Source: Alentia gelatinosa (lineage: Eukaryota > Annelida > Polychaeta > Phyllodocida > Polynoidae). From it: a stretch of DNA of 64,000 nt. Under the pieces are notes generated by a model. That model searched no databases, had not been told where the DNA came from, and saw nothing but the letters and a program-made list of their open reading frames with translations. Below are positions 26,093-39,049 of this stretch, in pieces; the stretch's first letter is position 1, and every line of letters starts with the position of its first letter. A program made the translations under genes and the position numbers. The stretch is from contig OX465581.1 of the NCBI GenBank assembly GCA_950022655.1, positions 109,413,125 to 109,477,124 of the forward strand, written 5' to 3'.

Positions 26093-26499
26093 ACGGCCCG
26101 AAACCGGGATCTGACCAAGCAAGAAACGGAAGCGATCTCTAGAGTCGCCAATAAAATATGACGACAATGTAGGCTATAACTTCACGATAATATCTCCCAC
26201 CGATTATTCAGCGTTTCAGAAGCTATATTCAGGTGAAATGTGAAATATTAGCTCGCGCATAATCGCCATCTATCGTTGGCGATTCCGGAGATCGCTACCG
26301 TTTCTCGTTTGGTGTGTCCCTTAATTAAACCATGTATCGTTGCCGAACCACAGTCCATCTTCTCCCAGTAGACAGGTGGTGGAGAACCTCGCCTTTATTG
26401 GACGGACGGCTTGTACGGTCAGTAGACTGACCTTCACCTTGGACCAGTAAACACAGATCTGGGCGTCAGGAATCGTCGGTAAACACCGACACGCTCTGA

Positions 26500-26610
26500 T
26501 CCGGGAATCCCCGGGAATCCCCGCCACTAAACGCGCACACAGCGACAATTGTCATCGCGCATGCGCTGTGCACAGTACCGGAGATGAACCGGAAGCGGAA
26601 GTGTGGTAGA
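26500..26610. promoter_or_regulatory. Housekeeping-type promoter candidate (NRF1 plus ETS)
   Basis: A perfect NRF1 palindrome GCGCATGCGC lies at 26557-26566 and CCGGAAGCGG at 26589-26598, with a second overlapping GGAAGTG. This is the same pair of motifs as at 17.9 kb. No exon with a recognisable product begins nearby on either strand. Confidence 0.35.
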
Positions 26611-26619
26611 AGTTATAAT

Positions 26620-28730
26620 ATAGACATTTTTCGAATTCCCTTCCTATTTATGTGGTCGGATAAGGGGGCGGGTATTGATTTTGCGTTTTATACACCTACA
26701 CAGCAGGGTTTCCCCTTAACCTTGTGGTCAACAAATGCTCCACGTGAGGCAACCAGGTGACGATATGTGATCACTTATACTAGAAAAATAACACACACAC
26801 ACACATATATATACTGATCATTGAAATAGAATTACCGATATCATCATATAACAGTCATATTACTCTATATATGGGTTTTATGAGACTGGTGACGAAATAA
26901 TATGACTAAAATGAGGTACAATTTGACCTGAGGATAATATCTCCTTGCAGCATGAATTGAATTCATTATCTTTAGAATTATTATTGATATCACAGTGTTT
27001 CTAGAATGCAATTACCGTTTTGTAATTGAATTATGGACTCTAAAGGGGTTGAAGATATTCAAATTTAAAACACGATTGACTTAACATATAGCAATGAACA
27101 CACATGCTTAAGACGCATTTCTAGAAGCCGTTGAAAGCCACTGCCAACATCCTTATATTCACCAGGTCTCTATATCCTGAATATTGTTTTTACATTTTTT
27201 ATGACACTTCATAACATGCAGGTCCACATTTCCACCAATGCTTCACAAATATGTCACGAAAAACTATATCTAGAATTTATCATAATAACATTCAGATATT
27301 TCCAGATTATAAATTATGATACCCGGAACTGGTATCTGATTTATCAAGACTACAATCTAGGGACATCAAAATCAGCACGTAGCAATTAGTACGCATATAT
27401 TGCAGAAGCCATTCAAGAAGCCATTTCAACTTGTTGCGATATTCCATGGAAAATGGAGATCTCATTGTTTCTCCACATCCTCTACGTTTCCCAAAGTCGT
27501 AGACTTTATAAATTTTCTTTAGAGATATAGATGGTGCATTTCTCATGCATCCACATCCATATATCTATTCTAAAGTCATCATCCTCCATTTAAGATTTTA
27601 AAAATGTCACCGTATTTATACATTCAATGCCGCGTAACTCTTCTAACTAAAGGTATCCGGCCCTTTTTTAGTGATCTGAGACTTGAGGCATAATACAATT
27701 TGTCCAATTCATGATATCCAAACTGAAATACAATTTATCTTAAATAAAATTTAAGAAATACAGAAAAATTAACATGCAAAGGGCATATACACACTAATGA
27801 ATGCATTCTAAAAGGGAAGTGGAAGACTTCATGCACATTTCTCCACTGTCACTATTGAGCCTCTTTCCTTTCTTTCTCCTTCCGTATTTTCTTTTATTGT
27901 TATTAGACACTGATGACAGGCACGTAAGTAGCGGAGTTAATGACCGGTGTTGGCTGCGTGCTTCCAGCTGGAAGAAGGGCGTTGCCCGTAATCGAGAAAC
28001 ACAACCTCGGCTCAGGGTCGCCACCTGTACTATTCACCCATCCACCTGCACGCGCCCCGCACGCGCGCTCACCCCTCATCCCGCACACCTGGTCCACGCA
28101 CCTGCATGTCCTGGAGGAGTGATAAATCCGTGTTACGGGATCTCTGTGCATTCTTCAGTCACCTGGAGGGGGGATCTAGTAGGGGTCTATATGCAACCCC
28201 TGCCAACACAACGTCCATCCTTAGTCGTCACACCTATTTCTTTCTGAGTCGTCAAAAAGCTATTTCTCGCAGTTCCATAAAGCACCAGCCCTGACTGGTT
28301 TTTCCTATTACAGATCGTCTTACTGGCAGGTTGTGCTCGTCTTGTATCTGTTGACAGGTCCATCTGTTAGTCTTCCGTTTCTTCTCTTGTCCCATGATCA
28401 CATAGCAAGCCTATAATATGGCCAATATTATGATTATGTAACACTATCTCTCTCTATTCATATATGATAATAAATTAAATTTTTGTGACAATCTGACTTT
28501 TATTGATAAATGTTAATGCTCAAAAACACACAATTCTATGTGTGGGTTGGTTTGTATGTTGATATCGAAAGCAATATGGTATAGTAGGTTTATAACGCGA
28601 TAATTGGAATCACACAGTTGAATTTTGATATTTCCAATATAATGTTCAAGGATTACACTTATCTTTTTTATGTTACAATGTCATTCAGTAAGTAACGATT
28701 TTATCATTACATCACTACATGAGATAATAT
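26620..28730. other. Intergenic sequence
   Basis: Mostly A+T-rich. A slightly CpG-rich patch lies at 27930-28110. No gene is supported. Confidence 0.5.
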
Positions 28731-28734
28731 CAAG

Positions 28735-28881
28735 AGACGTCACAAGTTTGAGTCTGAGTTTATTTATGTCATGCATTTTGTTAGGTCTGTAATTTCACGA
28801 GTCGAAGACGAGTGACATTATGATTATGGAGCCAACAAAATGAGTGACATAAGTAAACTCAAACTCAAACGAGTTGCGTCT
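28735..28881. repeat. Foldback inverted repeat
   Basis: Arms containing GTTTGAGTCTGAGTTTA and its reverse-complement relative (TAAACTCAAACTCAAAC) flank a loop with ACGAGTCGAAGACGAGTGAC. The inverted similarity spans about 45 bp per arm. Probably a MITE, but only one copy was seen. Confidence 0.6.
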
Positions 28882-28899
28882 AGATTTTATCCTACCCCG

Positions 28900-29830
28900 C
28901 TTCCACATTTTTTCAGTATTAGAAAGTAGTGACATAAGTAACACTTTATGTCACACCCGTGACATAAACAAATCCCATGTTAAGCCAATGGCGTTTTTTA
29001 TTAGGGTAGGATAAACAGCGTTATTCAATATACTCAGCTAGGCTTATGATGGTTCAATCACTATCTGTACCAGGTCATACAATATTTCAAAATATCTAAC
29101 TATACTTATCAACATGTAGTATAGTTTTATACCCTAATTCATGATGAGGTATATCATGGCTTGAAATATTAAGGAATGCTCTCTCATGTATATCACTCCA
29201 AAATAATAGAACTTTAATGAAATGAAAACAAGCGGGAAGACAACCCTACTTATCAGCATCAGACCAGACAAAACATTTTTGTTCACATTGAAATAAAACG
29301 CATGATGTTATCTCTTAATGTAGCCATATGGTTTACTGAGACCACGTCCCTAAAAATGGATTGAACACTCTGCTCCGGAGCCCCATCAGATTCCGATGCA
29401 TAAGGCCTCGTAATGTATTCCGCCTTTTACAAAATATACTGGCTGTTGTTTCTGTGAGTCTTGCACTTTTCGCAACCCACACCTATCATCTCAAGCAATC
29501 TTTATCTAACCATCATTGCAGAGGGACCTATATGATGGGTAACAGGCGATATAAGCAATCAGATGTATACGTTACAGTGTACACTCACCCAGAACTCTTA
29601 TTTGAACTCTGACCTTCATCTGAAACCCAATGGCTCGATCTTAGTTTGACATGTATATCGCGTGCACTACTGCCTGAACGTCAATGACAAACACCCTCCT
29701 TCCTGCTGTGAGGTCTAGCATCATATCCAACTATCCTCCATGTTTTACCTGCCATTATCTCCTTTTTACCTGCCCTTATGCCCACCTGTCGGGCACCCCT
29801 CCTGGTCGTCCGAGCAGACGCTGCTGGGAC
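28900..29830. other. Intergenic sequence, nothing recognised
   Basis: A+T-rich with short open frames only. A weak inverted pair of GGGTAGGATAAA lies around 28895 and 29010. Confidence 0.5.
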
Positions 29831-29836
29831 GCTAAA

Positions 29837-30010
29837 ACTTCCGGAAGTACACGAACGTCACCTGGCGAGAGACGCTGGGGACACCCGCCGCATTTCTGAT
29901 TGGTCCTCGCACGTTATGACGTCACTGAGTACGTTTTGGCGATAGGGGGCAAAGATGAGGGTATCAGACACGTGACCCATGACCACGTGATCTACGTGAG
30001 GTCACGTGGT
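29837..30010. promoter_or_regulatory. Promoter-like cluster: ETS, CCAAT, CRE and three CACGTG boxes
   Basis: ACTTCCGGAAGT is at 29837-29848, ATTGG (inverted CCAAT) at 29899-29903, and a full CRE TGACGTCA at 29917-29924. CACGTG boxes lie at 29969-29974, 29984-29989 and 30003-30008, with spacings of 15 and 19 bp. The density is far above the flanks. No recognisable coding exon is attached, so it may be a promoter of an unrecognised or non-coding transcript, or an enhancer. Confidence 0.45.
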
Positions 30011-30760
30011 GCCGACCCTCAGAGATGGAGTTTTGATACTCGAGCAGAAAAGTAATTGTACAGGGAGGGGTCCAGAGGCAGATCATCTAAACATCCACTG
30101 AACTGAACACTGAACGTCTATCGTAACTGTAAATGTATATCTCCACCACCTATTTGATAAAGAAAGACAATAACTATTACCTCCAGTTGCACAGAACCCT
30201 TCATGCCAACTTAGATATTGCTAATGAATGGTGAGGATAAAGAGATGGAGCAGTTGTACTTAGCCCAGGTCATGGAAATAATCATTTTATGTCCTACCAA
30301 CATCTGAATGAAGGACCCTATTTGTGAACAGGCTCTGCCTAAAAAAACAGTGCCTTGTGTTATTAGATTTGGAAACCAGGGTGCTGTTCCTACACCGTAC
30401 GTTTATATGCAACCTCCCAATGTTAGCAGGGAACGTGTAGGCCAATGTCGACGTTCAAATTGTTAGCGGTGATTTCAGATTGCATGATAAACGGTTCTCA
30501 TACAGATAGAGCAGAACCAAAGTTAGTTCATCTGTATTCTATTACTATTTTAGGATAAAGTAATATAATTTGAAGAATTGTTCGCCGACTGAACCCATTC
30601 TACAGCGTCCCGTATAGTACCAGCTCTAATCTAATCTGAACAGGAAGCAGCTCACGTGAGAAAAACTGAAAATGTTATCACGAATCGTGTCACTACAAAA
30701 TACAAAAGCCTCACTTGAACACGTTTCAGATTCGACAATCTCGACTTTGATGGCATATCA

Positions 30761-31075
30761 TAAGGCCCGTTTCCATTGGCCGATTTCCCGTCACCGATCT
30801 GAAGTCAGGAACCACCGACAGACTTTTGGCACTGCTGACCCAAAATCGGTCCATGGAAATGACCCAGTTTGTGAAATGACCCATAACTTTTTCTGCTTAG
30901 ATTATGCAATGTGGCACCACCCCCCACTGAGTGAAGGCTTGGTCACTGAGTGAAATCTATCACCCTCACTGATTTTTCTATATACCAACACACAGTCAGT
31001 GGCACCACCGACAGACTTTCTGGGTAACTCAAAAAATCGACACTCTTTTCGTTGGCCAATTAAAACAGGCCTATA
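30761..31075. mobile_element. MITE family B, copy 1 (with extra internal sequence)
   Basis: The ends are TAAGGCCCGTTTCCATTGGC and, in reverse complement, TATAGGCCTGTTTTAATTGG. The interior shares GGAACCACCGACAGAC-type words with the copies at 36745, 41922 and 42377. It is about 110 bp longer than those copies. TA-containing ends suggest a Tc1/mariner-type target. Confidence 0.75.
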
Positions 31076-31686
31076 ATGTGTATCTTTTCTCGTTAGGACC
31101 TAGTTCGCACTACAATTACAGACATGTATTCATTATTAGCAGGGCCACCTTTGTGATTTATTATCAAGAAGTTTTGTATCAATCAGCTGATAAAGTAGTA
31201 CATGCGGAATATTTGTAATTTCAAAACTATGATTTAACCATTTCAAAGTTCTTTATCGTGCATCTATCGGGAAACAATTACATTTGGAATTATAAAGACA
31301 TGCAAAGATATTCTCCTTTTTAAGCGCAGCTCCTAAGAAGCTGCGCATAATAGTGTTGCTTTTGAGACAAGTTAGAGGTGAAGCAAAAACTAGCTTCAGC
31401 ATGTTTTTCTTTGGGAGCCGAAAATCGACGCACATTATTGGGGAAAGGCGGCATTTCCTCTGACGTCTTTTCAATTTTGCTTCCCTGCTGAAGGGCAAAT
31501 GCCTTCCCCATGTCTTCCCTCCCACACCTTCCCCAGGTCTTGCACAGGTCCAGCTTCCCTATTTGAGGAGATACAGTTGGTTTGATATAATCATATGTAT
31601 CCATACATTTCCTTTGATGTAGTCATATGCATTCCAGCAAGGAGGGAGTGTTCTTCGGTAGCAACATATCGTTAGGTGATTCCTTT

Positions 31687-31835
31687 CATCAATCTGCCCA
31701 CCCATCAACCTGCCTACCCATCAACCTGCCCACCCCGCGACCTGCCCACCCATCAACCTGCATGCCAGTCAACATGTCTACCCATAAACCTGTCTCCCAT
31801 TAATCTGTCCTCCCACTAACCTGCCAACCCATAAC
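31687..31835. repeat. ATCAACCTGCCCACCC minisatellite
   Basis: About nine imperfect tandem units of 15-18 bp, based on CAACCTGCCCACCCAT. Confidence 0.85.
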
Positions 31836-31839
31836 CATT

Positions 31840-33180
31840 ATTCCTGCATGATTTATATTATCATAATCCATCTCCAATAGGTGAAAAATAACTAACTGAA
31901 TTTTAGATATCAGTTTATAATAAACATATATAATAAATACTCAACCCGTGCCATAATATGAATAAATGTTCGCAATGTTTAATCAACTCATGAAACGAAT
32001 CATATTTTTAAACAGTAGATTATACTGTCCATTTACTGAAACTGCTCCTTGTATGTTCATACCACAGTATTTTGCCCTTCGTTTTTAAATGTGTAGCTAT
32101 CATCCCTGCATTAAAAATAATTAGATATCAGGTCATTCCCGAAGAACAATATATTTGTCTGTTTTCTGTTCGAAGGATTCCAACACAATTTCGCGCCTAA
32201 TGGCATAGGGCATTGAATAGGATAGGGATACTCTTCAATAAATAAAATAGTCACTTCTGACAGAAAGGAAACCTAATTTCACCTGTCTATATTTTTGCAT
32301 AAAGCATTCATTGTGAATAACCAGTGCTGGGCTTTCAGTTTCACACCAAACATTTTTGTGTTTGCATTTCTTTACGAGTACAGTCACTTATACCCAAATC
32401 AATACCGATTATGACATTTTGACTCAAACAGCTGTCAACACGAGCAACCTCTGAACAATGGGGTTTCTAATCCGCAGAGACAAAAGAGGCTCTTTGCGTG
32501 GCGTGTTTGGCCTCTAGGCACTAAGAGGTACGTCTGTGTGTACACGCCGGGCGGCCCTGATGACCATGATGACACGTCTTCTCACGGGAACACTGGAGGA
32601 GGTGTGTGTGTCTGGGCGGCGTAACACTGGAGTTTGTGTCTCTTACCTGTGTTGACACTCTGACTGAGACCATTCTGAGAGGATCATGGAACCATCTCCT
32701 GCTATATAACGCCACACCTTATTAGTGCTGCTGACAATGGAGAGTAGCTTATGGGTCAGGTGAAGGTTGTTTGCATTTGCGGAGAATTGGTGTCCGATTT
32801 TGGGAATAAATGGAGGGGATTTGTTCATGCTGACCTTAGACCTTCGCCTCCATAACTTAGTATAAGATTCAACATGCATGAGGTCGGAGGTTATGGTGAA
32901 ATTTGGTATATCATAAAACAATAATAACCATTCATTTCATGCATCTTGTTTGTAGAAGACTTTTATCTTTCCACCAATTATATCATCAAAGTTGTTAAAC
33001 AAACAACATACTCGCACGCATATTATGATTGTCAGGTTTGTATATGTTTGCATCAGCATATTTGCCTACGACCTATGCATGTACATTGTCAGCGTGCAGA
33101 CATAAGTGACCGGCATGAAACCTGCAGAAACCCTCAAACATCTGCATGTTACTATACCATGCAGTTCATGTGACCTTAAA
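31840..33180. other. Intergenic sequence
   Basis: No supported gene. A short site-rich stretch at 32440-32530 contains AACAATGG (SOX-like) and CTAATCC (K50 homeodomain-like). Confidence 0.5.
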
Positions 33181-33182
33181 CT

Positions 33183-33273
33183 ATCAAAATACCTTCTCTT
33201 TCTCCAGATATCGCTTAAACTGGCAACGATCAAAATACCTTCTCTTCTTCCAGATATCCCTTAAACTGGCAAC
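33183..33273. repeat. Tandem duplication of a 45-46-bp unit
   Basis: Two adjacent units beginning ATCAAAATACCTTCTCTT and ending TTAAACTGGCAAC, with a few differences. Confidence 0.95.
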
Positions 33274-33279
33274 ACTGAA

Positions 33280-35140
33280 GCCATTGATATTTCACAAGCA
33301 CAGTATCAATTGTTGATATATTTGCTTTCGTGTTAAAACTTATCTGAATTATTTTTGACCGATAAAATGCTTTGCAGTTATGTAATTTAGCGTGGGATAC
33401 CCACGTTCAGATACACTGCCTCAAGGTTAGAGTGGTTACAGAGACACTGAGCTTGCTGCAAAAATCTATCCATTCATTATGTACGCTGACTCTGTGGCAT
33501 CGGTAGGGTGCAAAGGGTCTGTGTCTTATTCTAAAAGGTGTGGCCATCTGTGATCAGTCACTGCAGTCAGGAGACATCGAAATACCTCATTGACCCACTG
33601 GTGACTGATTTATTTGGACCAGATAAAAGGCAGTTGTAGAAATGGCAGGTTGGCTGGGTACCAAGTGGGTCACAGAAAATCACCGATAGACTGAATAACA
33701 CCCAAACCTTTTATCTTTAATTATTCTCTTATCAATGATGAGCATGCCATTCATTCTTAGCTTGTGGGCAGAAGTCTAACACTTGGCGTCCGATAGGGAG
33801 AAGAGCTTTCTAAATTTCAACAGTGGAAAGCATTACAAGGGTTTTCAGTAACGGTATTTGAGGAACAACAACAAAAGGTAAAGGATAGAGGTCGCTTTAG
33901 AGGCTTTATGTGTGTTGCTATCGATATTATCCTTCACAATTCATCTACATTTATTTAGTCATAACATTCTACTTCAGCTACTAATATGAATACTTAGCAT
34001 TTCCTAGGTTACAATTGCATACATATCATTGAACTCATTGTAACATCACAAGCCCATTTTGGCGATGTGTTTAATAATCCTGACTAGTAGTAACCAATAA
34101 TCCAGAACGACTGTTTCTATCAGAGTTCTAACAATTTACTACGCCTTCTTGATAATGATACTCACTATCAATTTGTTGTCTTGCGACCAGCATTAAAGAC
34201 AATTGATTCACATTCAATATACAACCAAATCCTACTTAAAGGCTGTGTTATTCAACATTTCCTCATCAATGTTATGGTTCTTGAAGGCTGTATGAAATTG
34301 CTTTGCTGTATGGTGGTGTGTGTTTTAAGATTTGTTGCTGTCCAAACAATGACAAATGAAGGCAGGCAGGACTCGTCCCCAGATCTGCCGCCATGGGACC
34401 CGGACTGAACGCCAAATGATTTGTTATTAATGAATGTATTTTATAATAACATTGTGTGAAGAAAAAAGTGAATATTAATGTGTAGACGCAGCTTCACAAT
34501 ATCTAACACATCCCACCGTCACGCCCACACGGGAGTTGGACAGAGTCTACTTTTAGTTAAACGAAGAAATGACAACCCAAAAAATGTAAATATTGTTGTT
34601 TATTTTGTCTTTGCTGTCAAAATATTTTTTTGAAAAATTGTGAATCTATTTGAATATGGGTGGTACGCACCAAGACTAAGATTTTCGAGAGTGTGTAAGA
34701 TCTGCATAGACCCGTGACGAAAGGGGGTAAACTCCGCAATCCCCTCCTCCTACAGGTTCCACAGCCCTCTACTTTCCGGTTCCGCTGTATGACCACGTGA
34801 TGTGATGTACGTATGCGCAATCTACGCTGATTGGATGAATGGCGGGAACAGGTTCCGGCCGGCGACTACAGAGGCGACCTCTATGGGGCGACGGGGGCGA
34901 CACCGGGTTTCTATAGTAACAAGACACACATGGGGTCGGAGAAAAGCCCCTCGGCATTGTGGTGTATAGTACGAGGGACCCTACCCCGTGACTGTATGAC
35001 ACCCTGTCATCCTCTCCCCACCCCCATCCTCAGCCCCTGTCCTCGTGTCACTCCACAGGGTGCGTGTGCGACTCGAGGTTAAGGGTTGTGGGTGTGCAGG
35101 GTGGCGGGGGCTCCTCCGCCCTTCCACCAGCTCATGTAGG
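33280..35140. other. Intergenic sequence
   Basis: No supported gene. A moderately CpG-rich stretch lies at 34780-35100. Confidence 0.5.
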
Positions 35141-35149
35141 CGATAGTGT

Positions 35150-35470
35150 TCGTTCATCGGCCTATAAGAAAGCGGTCGGGGAAATTGGGCCCAAATGCTA
35201 ACAAATTGTGAGCAATGGCGGGTGCGATAAAGACGTGAGTGCGGGCGGATTGGACGATTATCTTCATATTGGCGGCGTATCCATCATCTGGTCCTTATCA
35301 GGGCGACACCTACCGGCTCTCTCTGAACTACTAGCAGCCTTGTGGACTTCTGAAGGAGACACGACGGGCGGCGCAGTGCTCAAGAATGAGCGCAATGAGC
35401 AGCTCAACCTGTTACCCCAACTCGCTACCTTTATCTGCTAATTGGCCTTAATGAGTCGGCTCTGTTATAA
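35150..35470. promoter_or_regulatory. Enhancer-like stretch with GATA, homeodomain and GAGCAGCTC motifs
   Basis: GATAAAG (35226-35232), CTTATCAG (near 35295), TTATCT (35431-35436) and TAATTGG (35439-35445) occur with GAGCAGCTC at 35397-35405. The stretch is of mixed composition and resembles a conserved non-coding element, but no comparison was possible. Confidence 0.3.
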
Positions 35471-35479
35471 GTGTGGGTG

Positions 35480-36740
35480 TATGGGCTTGTGTTTGTGTGT
35501 CACAGAGTGGATAGGTAAACGGGTGTGTTTGAAACAAGACATATGTAGTGTACATGTATAGTGAATGTCGTACCGATATTTACAAGTAGATATATTGGCG
35601 GCACTTCTATAAAAGCTTATAAAAGTATATGTCTTAAAAGAAACTTATTGCACAAAAGGACTATTCTCTTTAAGTCATAGTAATGAACATGCCATTTATC
35701 ATAAGACATTAAATCTTTTGAGGTTTCTAATACACACGCACACACACACACGCTAGGAGTATAATTACAAAATAAAATTATACATGTATACAGTGTGGCT
35801 CTGTAAAGGCACACACTTTTATACCAACGGTAGGCCATGCCACAACGATTTGATATAATGCAGCACTAATAGATTATTCATTTATGCTGTAATAGAAAAC
35901 AGACTTGAAAACCTGTCGTCATTCTGGTATTATCAAAACAGGTCTAGAGTACTGTTGTACTGTGTCTTTTGGAGGTTATAATATCAATGAGAGATGATTG
36001 AAATAAAGTCAGGTATGACACACTAGGATAACATCATCGGGCACGCCGTTGACGTTCGCCGGGTAGTTAATCTCATCGGATTTGACCAAGTGATGACAGA
36101 TGGCCTGTTTGACAGTCGGCTTCCGGGCGATAATGCAAGAGATCATCGTGGAGGTATCATACATACATACGTGAGGTTGCCATGGTTACACCGGTAGCAG
36201 TAGGTGACATCGCTCGTCATTTTTGGTTCAGGGTAAAACATGTGGCTGGCTACATAGGATCAGTATCAAGGGACCTGGCCTAGTACCCGCACCTCACACG
36301 TGGTGTCGCTCAAATCGCCTACCTCTGATGGCCTTGCTTGTAAGTCTCAGAGCAATTCCTCACTTTGTGATGCTTCACAAACCAAGGAATAAATGAACCC
36401 GCAGAAGAATTGTCTGTAATTGAAAGTGATATAAAACTATAGTTCGCCCATTTACTGATGAATGCGTCTGGCTATTTTTCAGAAGCTAACTTGTGTAGAT
36501 TTATATATGATATCTTTTCCTCAATGTCTATATGATAACCTTTCGTCAATGCCTCACAGATGGAAAGTTTCTAGAAATGGTAATGGTTTTACTAATGCAG
36601 TGATTCGGACATTCAGTTACATATTCTGATATGATAATTTGATCTGATTCGTCACAGTAGACCCTTGTGCTCTCCAGTAAATGTAGGCTATCTGAAGAAC
36701 GAGGCCTGGTACGAACCATTGACAGACAGGTAGGCCTACC
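35480..36740. other. Intergenic sequence, nothing recognised
   Basis: A+T-rich with a short CA run near 35735. No gene is supported. Confidence 0.5.
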
Positions 36741-36744
36741 TATA

Positions 36745-36945
36745 TAAGGCCTTTTTCTATTGGCCGACAAACACGGTGTAGATTTTCTGTGTTCTCCTAA
36801 TAGCCTATTTCCACTTTGTGTCAGCAGTGCTAAGGTACGTCCGTGGTTCCTGACAATGTTTCGGTGATGGCCAATGGAAATAGGCTATTAGGACAAAACA
36901 CAAAAAATCTACACCATGTTTGTCGGCCAATGAAAACGGGACTGA
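36745..36945. mobile_element. MITE family B, copy 2
   Basis: About 200 bp with long inverted arms: ATTGGCCGACAAACACGG ... TCCTAATAGCCTATTTCC on the left is mirrored on the right, giving arms of about 70 bp around a centre containing GTCAGCAGTGCTAAGG. Non-coding. Confidence 0.85.
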
Positions 36946-37359
36946 TCACAAATAAATGAGCGTTATGAACTGCCTGATTGGGCTACAGCTTGCACACAGA
37001 CAGAGGTATGCTTGAGTACGTACCGCATAAAGCTTGGTGTTTTGTGACAGCGAGATTAGATCCGTGTATGGATGTCATTGAAATGCCAACATGTATCTAA
37101 TAAATCGACAATCGGCATTACGTGCTACAATATGGAGCAGAGGATTCCTATCACAGTGTTCCCAGAGAAGCATTACATAGCTGTATTTTGGCCGTTTCTA
37201 CAATCACCAATGCTATAGTATTTTCTTTCTGATAAGTTTACTTAGTTTAACACTATTTTGCTTTTGCCACAAATTACTGTCCGGATAATGTAGGACGTGT
37301 TTTGGTGCTGCCCTCTATCCGTCAGTAGGGGGCCCGAATACGATAATAACCTTCGTGAC

Positions 37360-37680
37360 AGGTCACTAGGGGCACCTCTCTGCTGAGCCTCCGCTAGGTG
37401 TCACTTGTCGCTTCCTGTTAGTTCCGGGGGCGGTCGGGATCACTCGGGATCACTCGGAGACCGACGTCGGGATCGGCGAACAATCGGATCGCTGTGGTGC
37501 CCGGGCATGGCCCACCCAGCTCCGCTACGCGCAATTTGTCCCCGCGACGTCAACAGGTCGTAAGAAAATGTCGTCTGCGGGTTTTTTCATCGTGGCGGGA
37601 AAAGGTTGTGCCGCCTTTTGTTGGTTGGTCAGGTTACGTGCGCAGAGTGGATCAAGTTGCTCAGTGGAAGATGGTGAGTG
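37360..37680 (+). promoter_or_regulatory. CpG-rich promoter candidate with ATG at a splice donor
   Basis: A CpG-rich patch contains two direct copies of GGGATCACTCGG and ends in GGAAGATG followed by GTGAGTG (donor at 37674). An ATG as the last codon of a leader exon is common in some gene classes. The frames upstream do not resemble known proteins, and no matching downstream exon was found, so this remains a candidate. Confidence 0.3.
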
Positions 37681-37896
37681 TGTTGTAATGATAAGTTTGT
37701 GTTTTTGTACGTGTTATCTATTCAATAAAGGCAGTTACAAATCACAATATATCATACTAGACCTAACCTTTTGTGCAATAAAACCCATTGTATTGATCTT
37801 GAATACAATGGGTATAAAAACGAAATATCTTCATTGTCATTTATATTCCTTGTCTCGCACAGGCCTATATAAACATAAGTATTGAGGAAATTGAAG

Positions 37897-37900
<4 letters not shown>

Positions 37901-37957
<57 letters not shown>
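37901..37957. repeat. (AT)n microsatellite
   Basis: About 57 bases of perfect AT, followed to about 38066 by TATAGCC-bearing AT-rich units and a short GT run. Confidence 0.98.
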
Positions 37958-37960
<3 letters not shown>

Positions 37961-38399
37961 GTATATAAATATATAGCCTATATATACATAGCCTATATAT
38001 ATATAGCCTATACATATATATTAATTATATATTATATATGTATATATATATGTGTGTGTGTGTGTATGGGCCATACGAGAGGATTATATATAAATAACAT
38101 CTATTTTGAACTAACATCACATAATATATGGGTATGTGGGCATAGCATAGTGTGCTTGTAATGGATACGTGTAGAGAGGGAGTAAGAGGACAGGATGGAG
38201 GGCGTGTGCTTGTGTTCAATAGATCACTAGTCTATGAAGAATGGTGGGAGTGAATATAGGAGTGGGCTGTTTGGCAGAGGGGTATGGGGATGGGAGAGCG
38301 GGGATAGTGGGGGTTTAACATGTGAGGTGAATCAGTGTGTGTGATGATGTTACTCTCATGGACAGACCGTTGTGTCTCATTGACTCTACACTATACACT

Positions 38400-38700
38400 G
38401 CACCCCCTCCTGTCACATGACCTAGCCTCGCCGTCGTTTCCCTGCCCGCCCGCCAGGCGTCGCCCCGTCAGCACGCGCCCCCTATCGTCGTGTCGGTAAC
38501 GCTACGTCGGCCACCGTTCACCGCGTCTCGGTACCGACGAGCGCCACCCGCGCGTGCGTACGGCTAGTCCCCGTCACGACCGCCGCCGATACCGACGAGC
38601 GAGTGCCTAGCGACCGGTCGCTCCCCGCGCCGCCCCAGCGCTAGATTAGCCGCTGTCTGCGCTGAGCTGCGACTTTGGGGTTGGCACGGTCCGATCTGGA
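38400..38700. promoter_or_regulatory. CpG island-like patch
   Basis: CpG is very dense, with TACCGACGAGCG present twice (near 38531 and 38590), against A+T-rich flanks. No exon was recognised. Confidence 0.35.
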
Positions 38701-39049
38701 GTATCTCCGCTCGAACCAGAGTGTTTTTCTCAGTCTGCCTTCATAATGCAGAGAAACTTAATAAGAAACATTCATTTTCAAACATATGGGTAATACCTAG
38801 TTTTATGATTATTTTATTCAGTGAAACAACAAATAATAGTAACATCGAAGTGTGGTTTCGAGGGTCTTTCTTGGTTCTGTAAGTTCGATTTTCATTTTAC
38901 AGATATATATTGTTATTCACGATATGGATGTTAATCAAAATTGTTTTTAATGATAAACTTAGGTGTATTAGCTTTTGATTTTCAAATTGTCATTCCTGGC
39001 ATTCGTTCTAGACCCGTTGCGATGACATAAGATACCCGTTACCACGGCG

